Below are positions 36,188-45,951 of a DNA stretch of 64,000 nt, in pieces; within the stretch, counting starts at the first letter, position 1, and the number at the start of each line of letters is the position of its first letter. The notes under the pieces were generated by a model. It saw only the letters and a program-made list of their open reading frames with translations. It searched no databases and was not told the origin of the DNA. This DNA comes from Galeopsis tetrahit. Taxonomy: Eukaryota > Streptophyta > Magnoliopsida > Lamiales > Lamiaceae. The translations under genes were made by a program, and so were the position numbers. The stretch covers positions 53,890,141 to 53,954,140 of the forward strand of contig OY776129.1 of assembly GCA_963675135.1 (NCBI GenBank). The letters are read 5' to 3'.

Positions 36188-36906
36188 AGCCTAAAAGAAG
36201 ATAAACATAAATTAGCCTAAAAAAGATTAACACACACAAAAACACTGAAAATAAACCCAAATCAAACTCATTTATACGGGAAACAAAATGTCAATAGTCG
36301 CTGCCATTGAACAAAAATATCATAAGCATACAATTAAAATGGAAGCAGCATCTTAAATTCTCACAGATTAAATAAAGTTGCAACCTTCAACAGATTAAAT
36401 TATCACTAAATCCACCAAATTTAGAGGGGTATCTAATTTATCAAATCAATAACACAGTACATATGCAATTTCTTGTCCAAAAAAAGGCAACAAAATATTC
36501 TCAAATCAGCACGGTCACACATCGAGATTCCATAATTCAAAATTGATCTAACTCAACCACAATCAGATCTAAAAATCCAGAAACCCCCAAACCTAAGTGC
36601 GAATAGATTGCAAAATCGATGATAATTTCATTTCAGCACACAAATCGGAAATCGAAGCACAAATCGAAAAAGAAAACAGAGTATAGTCAAAATTCGAAGC
36701 AAAATCGCACATGCACCCTTGTTTCACCACATCAAAAAGTGGATTCAACACATGCAACCCTATTCCACTAAATCAAAGTAAAATCGAACCCTATTCCACC
36801 AAATCAAAGTAAAATCGAACTCTATTTCACCAAATCAAAGTAAAATCAAACCAAAATTAAACATGCAACCCTATTTTAACAAATTGAAACATAAAATTTG
36901 TACGAA

Positions 36907-37080
36907 CCTTTTCGAGAGAGTGAAACAATTGTTCCACTTGAGAGAGGCGATCGATTATCTTCGAGAGAGAAGGCGAGAGAGAGAGAGAGAGAGAGGCGAT
37001 CGATTATCTTCGAGAGAGAGAGAGAGGTGATCGAGCCTTTTCGAGAGAGTGAGAAATTGCTACAGGCGGAAGAAATTAGG
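36907..37080 (-). promoter_or_regulatory. CT-rich leader region for the MLE minus-strand ORF
   Basis: GAGAGA tracts at 36967-37030 read as (CT)n on the minus strand, and GCGATCGATTATCTTCGAGA occurs twice (about 36948 and 36995). It resembles plant core-promoter and 5' UTR sequence and is followed by a candidate donor at about 36907. Confidence 0.4.
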
Positions 37081-37328
37081 GTTCACGAGTAGTAGAACAA
37101 TGAAATATGATGGGGTGGGATTAATTGGATTGAGGTTGGAATTTGGGTTGGGTTAAATGTCCAAAAGGGTTGGGTTGGGTTAATTAAATGGGCTGGGTTA
37201 ATTAAATGATTTGGTTTAGGTGTAATATGGTGAGTTAGTGTGTTTAATTGTGTGAAAAAGTAATGGCAAATGGGTAAATAAATGGGTATTATAAGGGTGG
37301 AGTTTGTGAAAAACTTTACCATTTATGA

Positions 37329-37430
37329 AAAGTGCAAACAGTTATGGGACGGACTAATAAGGAAAGAGTGCAAACAGTTGCGGGACGGACTAATAAGGAA
37401 AGAGTGCAAACAGTTGCGGGACGGAGGGAG
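37329..37430 (+). repeat. Repeated right-end subterminal sequence of the MLE
   Basis: Three copies of GTGCAAACAGTTGCGGGACG (the first with one or two changes) at about 37331, 37368 and 37405, separated by GACTAATAAGGAAAGA. The outermost copy forms the inverted terminus. This looks like stepwise duplication of the right end. Confidence 0.85.
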
Positions 37431-37432
37431 TA

Positions 37433-38422
37433 TTTGTACACATATGTGTAACAGTGTAATACTTTCTCCAATTGGATTCTCTTTCCATTTTTAATGTTAA
37501 TTTGATATTTCATTCTATTAAATTTTTGCCTAATGTCACCCTCAATAATATAGAGCGTTGATTTTTTTTTAATATAACACATGTCAATTATTTCTATAGT
37601 AGAATAAAATATGGAACACGAAAATTAAAATAAGTGATCTCATTTGCGTGCCGTCTCCCCCATTTTTATTTATAAATTTTTGGGAAAATACTTTTTTTTT
37701 TCTCTTATGTTGTACCAGTTTGATTTATGTCCACTAAAATTTTCAACTTTAAAATTAGTGTCTTATATTTATAAAATTCAATACATTTTAGACATTTAAT
37801 TTTGTCAGCAAACACAGGTTATTTTTTACCTGAATTAAAAATCGAACACTTATGATCGGGCATTGCCACTATTTGAATTAATCAAAATCATCGCCATTGT
37901 TTAATTAATAAATCATCATCGAACACTTAAATATGAACGGGCATTGCCACTTATGTTGTCTCTATTTATTGGTAAAATCACTAAAATAAAAGGTTTTATA
38001 AACATAAAAGACTATTTTCAAAAGAACGAAAATTAAATTTGACACAAGTTAAGGAAAGAAAGTAAAAGGTATTTTTCATAAATTTTCTCAAATGAAAAGA
38101 TATTTAGACAGGAAAATACAATGCTTTCTAGATCTTTCAGGATGATCATACATATTAATCCCTTCATCCTATAAAAATTTCACACTTTTTTTTTTGTCAC
38201 ACAAAAGTTTACATACCTCAAAATGGAACTAATCATCACAATACTTATATTTACTCCCATTACATTTGGAGTTCATTATACACTAATTCAACTACTTTAT
38301 TTATTTTATACATAAAAATTAATAAAATTATCTTTTAATACTTTAATCATTACATTTTTTATTCCTAATCAATTAAGAAAATGAGTAATTTATTTACAGT
38401 ATTTAAAAGATAATTGAAGATC
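37433..38422. other. Intergenic, no gene seen
   Basis: AT-rich DNA between the MLE and the second LTR element. A GGGCATTGCCACT word with flanks is repeated near 37857 and 37934. No supported ORF. Confidence 0.5.
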
Positions 38423-38427
38423 TCACC

Positions 38428-39173
38428 TGATGCGTCGAAAAAGAACGCCTTCGGATATCAATCGTTCTTTTGCGAGCACTATTAATCACGAGTTTGAATC
38501 GTCCGTTTATCCTTGGCAATCTTCTCGTAAATCTCCTCGAGAATCCAAAAATGACCTGCAAAAGTACGCCGGAGGGGGGCTCCGGCGTAGAAGCTCCGAC
38601 GCTCAAGTCAGAATTGACCGTAGGAGAAATCAAAGAGGAATTCCCCTGTATATCTAGGGAAATTCCGGCGTATGCAGTGGTGTTTCTTCTCAATTCAGTG
38701 TATATTTAGTGAGAATGTATGTATTATGTAAAAAACGTAATTAAGAATATGGAAAGAACCTGCTTATATACCTGGCCCCTCTCTCCGGAGAGGGAAAGAC
38801 TCGTTCTCCCTATATTCTCGGCCCGTTCCTGTAAATCCGGCCCTAAATTCCTAAGGAATCGGTCTCTCTCCCTGGAGACTTGGTTCTTCAGCATATCAGC
38901 CCCTATCTTCGTGGATTGACCCACTCATTTGACTCGGTTAAGAAAGATTGACTATTCGTTCCCTATTTGGGCCAGATCCTTTCAGGCCCAAGGGCTATTA
39001 ACTCCCCAAATGTGGGCCAAAGGCCCAATCACCCTAATTTCTCTAATTTCCCTACTTAGGCCCAGGGGTGTATTAATCCTGTTTCTCCGGTGTATTGACC
39101 TAATCACAACTATCATAATCTATCCCGTTTCCACGTGTCGACTTCTCCGGGAGCGACATATTTATCTACATCA
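38428..39173 (-). repeat. 3' LTR of Tat element 2
   Basis: A near-identical partner of 49745-50490. It is preceded on the minus strand by the purine-rich tract GTAGGGGGGAGTGGT (39174-39188), the plus-strand priming site. Confidence 0.95.
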
Positions 39174-39685
39174 ACCACTCCCCCCTACTCTCATAAAAAG
39201 AATAATATTTAGGAGAGTAGGAAAATAATAATAACAATAATAAGATACATTATAAAGAAATAATATATTCCTTTAAATCCTCCGTTCCCCATACTTCTCA
39301 ATATATGATCCTTAATGATTATCTAACACCATCATGCCCTTTCCGCTTCCACACGCAACCTTTCCTTCGAAATTTGTGATTCGGCTTTCTGCCCGAGAGG
39401 GAACATTAAGCCACCTCTTCCCAGTCACGCGCTTTTTCATTGGGGGGGGGGGCATTTAATTCTCCTCAACTTTTCCCTCTCTCTCCTCTTCACAACCATT
39501 TCAAATTATATTTACTTCGTGAAACCTCCTCTTTTTTCTTTCAAACCTATCCACTCCTTTTCATTCTCGTTTTTACTTCTACAATTAACTTCTTCAAGCA
39601 CGTCTATCAACCAGTTCGTCACCTTCAAAATCGTCCTCGCTCCAGGTATATCTTCTTCTTCCTCGACTTTTCTTTTACTGTAACC

Positions 39686-42643
39686 ATGGAAAGTCCAACT
39701 TCCACTCGAAATTCATCGGATTCAATATCCATGGAAAGTTCAACTTCCACCTCACTCTCCATATTCCCCATAAGCGACCGAGCTTTAAAGGACAAAATCT
39801 CTGGTTCCTCGATCCTCCCTCCTGAGCGCGTTGCCGCTTTTCTTCGTTCAGGGATCTTCCCCGCCGATTACTCCGTTAGGGCCGCGCATAGGAAAGAACG
39901 CCCTAATTTTCCAGGTCCCAATACCTTAGCCTTTTGGGAGGCTCAACTAAAAGCAGGCCTCCGATCCATCATTATCTCTCTGAAATTTCCACTTACCTTC
40001 GCATACCTCTGAACCAATTCACTCCCAACGCCATACGCGCGATGTTAGGCTTCTATATCCTGATGAAGGGGAACGGTGGTGAGCCTTCAGCCCAACTCTT
40101 TTTAACCCAATATGTATGCAAGTTTGCAGATGGGTTTTTTTATGCTAGCGGTCGTACTTCTAGGTAGAGCTGTCAAAACGGACTAACGGGGCGGGCCGGT
40201 CCACAACCCACTTCAACCCGTCATTTTACGGGTTTTGGCGGGCCGGTCCACGGCGGGGACGGGCTGAAAAATACTCAACCCAACCTGACCCACGACGGAT
40301 TGCAGGCTAGCCCACGGGCTTTTTTTATTATATATTAATATTTTACTTTTTTACATTTATTATTATGTATATAATTACTAAAAAAAAATTAAAATAAAGT
40401 ACAAATAATTTGGAATAATCTTTGATTAAACCCACACAGTTCATTTCAATAATTTTAATCTCTTATAATCAGAAAGTATACCTCAAATATATATTATTTT
40501 GTTTAATTAAAAAATTAATCGAACTAAAATTTAAACCTTCAAATTGTTTAAATCCTTATTGCCTAGTAAATATTAATTTGTGAATACACATCTCGCCATA
40601 CTCTCTCTCAATCTACTAATGATAATTATGCTCTTATAAAGAATAAGTTAAAAAAAAGATTTAAATCTACATTAATTATTATATCTCTCATGTGAATACA
40701 TGGACGACAATAGTGTATTTTCATTCTCAAATCTTAATTTTGTGTGATTTTCAATCTTGATTTAAAGTTGAATTGAATTCATAAATTTTTATTTATCACA
40801 TTTTTAATTACAATTCAACTTAAAAAATAAAAAAAAATAAAAATTTAAAAGTCCGCAGGCCAACCCGCCCCGTCCACGGTCCAACCCGCCAAAACCCACG
40901 ACCCATACGGTCTGGTCCATACGGGGCCTGCTTTTTAAACGGGCCTAAATTACTCAACCCACCCCCCCTTTTTTATAGGCGGGGACGGGTCGAACCAACG
41001 GGCCTAGCCCATTTTGACAGCTCTACTTCTAGGACCGGAAAATTCATGAAAAAGCTCCATGAAGGGGTCCAGGACTGGAAAGACTATTATTTCTTTGTTA
41101 CAAATCCTCTTCCTTGGGAATTTCCTCACGAGGAGTGGATTTATGAAAACCCTGGAGTGCCTCGTCCTCCTCTTTCTGTCTGTTCCTCTTTAAATCTGGA
41201 TGTGATGAACAATTTGAACGATAATGTATCCGCCCATGACTTTTTTCATGTGATGAATATCTGTAAGAACCCTAGAGCCCTTTCTCATTTTGGGTTTGGT
41301 CGCCCCGATTATCCTTTAGGTCCCGATGATGGTAATACCATTCCTTTCCTTTGACATCGTCCTCAAAATTTAACTTGTTATGATTGTTGACATCTTTTCA
41401 TATTTCTTTGTGCAGCTATGAGTTGGTTAACTCAGATTTCTCGTGATGCCACTCCTCTTTCGATGGTTGCTAAGTCTCCGGCCCCTGAAAGCTCCTCAAA
41501 GGCCCAAATTCCCCCTTCCCCAGTGAAACCTGCCACCGGGTCTGTCGCCAAGCGTACCCGGTCCTCTACTGAGAAGGCCCTGGTTTCCACGTTGCCTCCT
41601 GTCTCCGATGCCTCTAAGAAGAAGAAATCCAAGACCAAATCCTCTCTGCCTAATGTCGCTTCCGACGCTCCTGATGAGATTAATGTCAATCATCTCCTGG
41701 CTTTCATAGAGCGTCACACTCCGACCCCTGCCACCGAGGCCCTTAATGCTCTGTCCTCCGAAGAGCGAGTTGTGCATGCCGCCCACAGCTTTACACAGGT
41801 AGACTCTCCGCGCAAATATACTTCTGGGTAATTTAATAAGAAAAAGTATACCTGTCTTACTTCTTTAGATTGTTCATTGTGTAGTTTGGTCTCCTATTCT
41901 CCAATGTGTCTGAACGAGCTCTCCAGTCCCTTCAGCTAGTGGATGATATCCAAAGCCAAGTAAAGCTGGAGAAGGTGAAGAAGGAGATACTCGATGCAGA
42001 ATTACAGGACGCTAATCAGAAGTGTAAAGTACTTCAAACGAAGCTTTCGGGGGAGATCTCTTCGCTGAAGAAAGAGTTCGGTGAGCGGGTTGAGCACTTG
42101 GAGGTTACTCTTCCTTTGGCTGGTATGAAATTATGCATAGATTCCCTGTTTACCTCTGCCATAGGTCAGAAATTTCTAGGTACCTTGCATCGGGAGTGGT
42201 TGGAGGCCTTTCTTCAGAGTAGCAGCTTTCTGGGGGCAATGGGTGCATATATCCCCCATTTCATCGATCATGGGTTTTCCAACGCCGTAGCTGAACATTC
42301 TGCTCCAGGATTTAATGGTCAGTATACTCGTGCCCTCCGGTTGGACGAACTGGACACTCCCCCTAAGTTCCCTGGAGATGCTACGGAAGACATCAACACT
42401 CCCTGGTGGTTACCTGGGATGAGGAAGGCGATCTTGGAGCTGAAAGATTCTGCCCTGAAATTGGATGATCTTGCACCGGCAAAGGATATGGCTTTCCCTA
42501 TCCATGTGGACAACCCAACTCCAGTGGCAACCGTGGCGGTAGGTGCTCTAGAGGAGAAAGCGGAGGGAGGTGATTCTAGTGGGCGAGTTGAGGAGGCAGG
42601 AGAAGGTTTCGAGGGGAAGAATGATATTCCCCTCTCTTCATAG
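39686..42643 (+). pseudogene. Antisense ORF of Tat element 2, split by a hAT insertion
   Basis: Exon 1 runs from the ATG at 39686 to 41331 with the hAT element 40165-41025 inside it. Exon 2 is 41416-41798 and exon 3 is 41885-42643; splice sites are G|GTAATA, TGCAG, CAG|GTAG and TGTAG, phases 1 and 0. The PF04195-like part includes YLRIPLNQFTPNAIRAMLGF, and the Lys/Ser-rich exon 2 contains KKKKSKTK. Exon 3 holds a coiled coil (LEKVKKEILDAELQDANQK). Besides the hAT, a one-base frameshift near 39963 breaks exon 1. It has the same domain order as the gene at 3520-6263. The function is unknown. Confidence 0.85.
40165..41025. mobile_element. Non-autonomous hAT element inside the Tat antisense ORF
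   Basis: An 8-bp duplication CTTCTAGG lies at 40157-40164 and 41026-41033. The inverted ends are TAGAGCTGTCAAAACGG at the left and, in reverse, TAGAGCTGTCAAAATGG at the right. GGGC/GCCC-rich subterminal blocks flank an AT-rich centre. It is 861 bp with no transposase. Because the host LTR element is itself young (about 1% LTR divergence), this insertion is younger still. Confidence 0.94.
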
Positions 42644-43039
42644 CTTTATTTCTCTGATAACACTTCGGTACTCTTAAAACACTTTTTATTTTGTTAAGGC
42701 CTCTAAGACCCCTTTTGGTATTTTCAGGAGACTCCACACTCTTGGGTTTTTCTGTGGAGGGCCTAGGCATGGTGCCTTAGGTCTTGAATATTTCTGCTTT
42801 TCTTTCGCTTAATATCGTACCTGCACTTTTATCACTTAGCATGCATACATACATATATATCTCTATCTCTGCTATAAGGTGCACTACCTGTCCTGCTTAT
42901 GAATTTAGCATGTTTTCAGCACTTTCCTGACACGTAAAGGCTCTAAAGCTCCTAGAAGAACCTTAATGAGAAGATAGGGTTTATATCCCTGTACTTACTT
43001 GGTGATTTGATAATGCTTCTAGTCTCTCTTTTAATACTA

Positions 43040-43475
43040 GAGTTTTTAGGGATTATATTCTACCTTAGGTTGTTTATCTCGTAAGAGTTGTTTATACTCG
43101 TGAGAGTTGTTTATACTCGTGAGAGTTGTTTATACTCGTGAGAGTTGCTAGGGATTATACTCTCCCTGAAGTTAGAATGCTTAGGGATTATACTCTCCAA
43201 AAAGTTAGAATGTTTAGGGATTATACTCTCCCAAAAGTTGTTTATACTCGTGAGAGTTGTTTATACTCGTGAGAGTTGTTTATACTCGTAAGAGTTGTTT
43301 ATACTCGTGAGAGTTGTTTATACTCATGAGAGTTGCTAGGGATTATACTCTCCCTGAAGTTAGAATGTTTAGGGATTATACTCTCCCAAAAGTTAGAATG
43401 TTTAGGGATTATACTCTCCCAAAAGTTGTTTATACTCGTGAGAGTTGTTTATACTCGTAAGAGTTGTCAGGGATA
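43040..43475. repeat. Tandem repeats of Tat element 2
   Basis: Repeats of about 19-20 bp (GAGAGTTGTTTATACTCGT) occur in several runs, alternating with units built on GTTAGAATGTTTAGGGATTA and TACTCTCCC. It occupies the same place in the element as the repeats at 3019-3372, between pol and the antisense ORF, but the sequence is unrelated. Confidence 0.88.
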
Positions 43476-44049
43476 GGGTTTATTGGCAAGTTAATTATAT
43501 CTTCTGCTACTATACCCCCTACTCCCCCTAGCTTTAGAGGCTGTCGTGGATGGAAACTCTAGGAATTCTTCCTAGGTATCTTCTATTCGAATCTTTATGA
43601 GTTGGTGTAAATCTCTCTATCTTGCAGTATCTCTCTCATGTTACGTTTTAGTTTTCAAAACATATTCGTTATTTCAGTACTCATTATGTAGGCCCTTAAC
43701 AGTTATCTTAACACGGTATATGAGAAACATTTCATCATAAAATCGGCACATAAGGATCCTCTCATCGCAACATCGGCATACAAGAGTCATCTCATCACAA
43801 TATTAACATGCATTCAGGGAAATTGCTGAAATTTTATCAAAACCGATGCTCCATTGATCAAAAGTGTTCATCAACATAGGCAAATAAGGGAAACCTATGC
43901 CGGCCTCATTAAAAACCTCTCCGTGGTAAAACCCCAAAGGGAAACCCACGTAGAGGGAAAAAGAGTGCCGGTGAAGCAATTATTCGAATAAGAAGTAAAC
44001 ATTCAAAATTGTTCATAAAGAGAAAGGAAGTAGGGGAATAACACCTTCC

Positions 44050-45951
44050 TCAAACATAAAACCTCTTCAAGTGGCACACGTTCCATGGCCTTAGTATTTC
44101 TTTTCCTGTCATGTCCTGGAGCTTGTATGCTCCGCCTTTTAGTACCTGTATTACCCTGTAAGGACCTTCCCAATTGGGTTCCATCTTCCCAGTGTTCTTC
44201 AAAGCATCTGCTCTCCGAAGGACTAAATCTCCAACTTTAAAGGAACGAGGGATTACCCTGCGATCATATGCTGCCTTGATCCGACTCTTGTACCTTTCTG
44301 CTTTCAACCTTGCTGTCTCCCTCTCTTCATCTATCAGGTCCAATGCCTCCCTCATCAATTCTTCATTCCTCTTTTCTTCAAAATAGGTGATTCGGTGTGA
44401 TTTGAGCCTAGCTTCAGGAGGTATTACAGCCGCTGCTCCATATACCAAATAAAAGGGAGATTCGCCCGTAGCTGTTTTAGGGCTGGTTCGGTAGGACCAG
44501 AGGACGTTGTCTAACTCCTTTACCCATTTTCCTCCTACCTCTTCCAATCGTGTTCTAATGCCATCCACTAGGATTCTGTTTGTAACCTCCACCTGCCCGT
44601 TAGCTTGTGGATGGGCTACTGAAGTAAACCTCTGTGTAATATTCCATCTCTCGCACCATCTCCTTACTTTCTCTCCATTGAATTGTGTTCCGTTGTCGGA
44701 AACCAAGATACTGGGTACTCCAAACCTACAACAAATATGTCTAGCAAGAAAAAGGATTACATTATCTTCTTCGATTTTGGCCAAGGGCACAACCTCTACC
44801 CATTTACTGAAATAATCCACGGCCACGATCAGAAATTTTCTCCCTCCTGGTGCCAAGGGGAAGGGTCCCACCAGATCTATTCCCCATTTGGCGAAGGGAC
44901 AGGGCGAGTACATAGCCCCCATTTCTTCTGCAGGTACTCGTATCAAAGGTCCATTCTTCTGACTCTTCTCACATTTCTTCACATACTCCCTAGCATCTCT
45001 AATTATATTAGGCCAGTAAAAGCCTGCCCTAAATACCTTCTTCACCATAGTCTGGTAACCTTCATGGCTGGATGCGCAACCTTCATGGATGTCCTTGATC
45101 ACTAGCTCTGCTTCTCTTTTTGAAAGGCATTTCAGATAGGGTTGAGTGAAGGATCTCTTGTACAATTGGCCTCCTAGGATACAATACCTCATTCTCCAAG
45201 CTTTGGCCTCTCTGGACATTGGGGTTACTGGACCCCTGTTCAATTCTTCCCATATCTCTTTCCTCCAGTCATCCGCTGCTGTTATCTCTCCGACCAGGGT
45301 TTCAGTAGCTAATTGATCTGCCACTAACAGGGTTACCTTTCCGTCTCCCTCGAATTCAGTGGAACTAGCTAGTTTAGACAATCCATCTGCTTTCACATTC
45401 TCTTCTCTCGGCACCTGTATCACTTCAAAAGTATGGAATTTATTCTTTAGTTTCTTTACCTGTTCTAAATAGGAGATCATCCTCTCATCTTTGGCGAGGT
45501 ACTCCCCCATGACCTGTTGTACTACCAGCTGCGAATCGGAGTATAAGGTGACTTTATGTGCCCCTAACTCTGCTGCCATGCTAGCTCCTCTAATCAAGGC
45601 CTCATATTCTGCACCATTGTTTGAGGTTGAAAATCGGAATTTGACAGCAACCTGTACTTCTTGGCCATCAGGGTCAACCAACACTATCCCTGCTCCACAT
45701 CCCAAGGCGGATGCTGAGCCATCCACGTATACTTTCCATCCCTGTTCTTCTTCCACTCTGGTAGACTCTTGGATGAAGTCTGCTAAAGCTTGAGCCTTGA
45801 TGGCCCTCCTTGGTTCGTAATCAATATCGTACTCCTGCAATTCCACTGCCCATTTGACCATTCTTTCTGATAAATCTGCTCTCCCTAGCGTCTGCTTCAA
45901 CGGGAAATTAGTCCGCACCATCACTTTATAAGATAGGAAGTAAGGGCGTAG
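44050..45951 (-). CDS. pol: Pol part 2: RNase H and integrase, downstream of an in-frame UGA
   Basis: It continues the same frame after the UGA. RNase H starts at VYVDGSASALGCG. The integrase zinc region keeps the two histidines (DIHEGCASSHEG) but reads KKCEKSQ, where CxxC is expected, so the last zinc-binding cysteine is lost. The catalytic DDE residues are present: GIDLVG, SDNGTQF and GQVEVTNR. The C-terminus is GDLVLRRADALKN to LRPWNVCHLKRFYV, with no chromodomain. Translation needs read-through of UGA or the product is lost. The first ATG after the stop is at 45921. Confidence 0.9.
   Translation of the reverse strand, partial: LRPYFLSYKVMVRTNFPLKQTLGRADLSERMVKWAVELQEYDIDYEPRRAIKAQALADFIQESTRVEEEQGWKVYVDGSASALGCGAGIVLVDPDGQEVQVAVKFRFSTSNNGAEYEALIRGASMAAELGAHKVTLYSDSQLVVQQVMGEYLAKDERMISYLEQVKKLKNKFHTFEVIQVPREENVKADGLSKLASSTEFEGDGKVTLLVADQLATETLVGEITAADDWRKEIWEELNRGPVTPMSREAKAWRMRYCILGGQLYKRSFTQPYLKCLSKREAELVIKDIHEGCASSHEGYQTMVKKVFRAGFYWPNIIRDAREYVKKCEKSQKNGPLIRVPAEEMGAMYSPCPFAKWGIDLVGPFPLAPGGRKFLIVAVDYFSKWVEVVPLAKIEEDNVILFLARHICCRFGVPSILVSDNGTQFNGEKVRRWCERWNITQRFTSVAHPQANGQVEVTNRILVDGIRTRLEEVGGKWVKELDNVLWSYRTSPKTATGESPFYLVYGAAAVIPPEARLKSHRITYFEEKRNEELMREALDLIDEERETARLKAERYKSRIKAAYDRRVIPRSFKVGDLVLRRADALKNTGKMEPNWEGPYRVIQVLKGGAYKLQDMTGKEILRPWNVCHLKRFYV

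Larger units (their letters stand above)
33198..37430 (+). mobile_element. Mariner-like element (MLE) with transposase and a second ORF
   Basis: TA duplications lie at 33196-33197 and 37431-37432. The left end is CTCCCCCTCTGTCCCAGGTT and the right end in reverse is CTCCCTCCGTCCCGCAACTG, both leading into TGTTTGCAC. The 4.2 kb contains a two-exon DD39D transposase in the left half, a duplicated non-coding block, an opposite-strand ORF with a leader exon, and repeated subterminal sequence at the right end. The ends match the CTCCC/TA signature of plant mariner and Stowaway. Confidence 0.9.

Noticed and set aside
43040..43475. CRISPR-like regularly spaced repeats
   Set aside because: Units are directly tandem without unique spacers and lie inside a plant LTR element.
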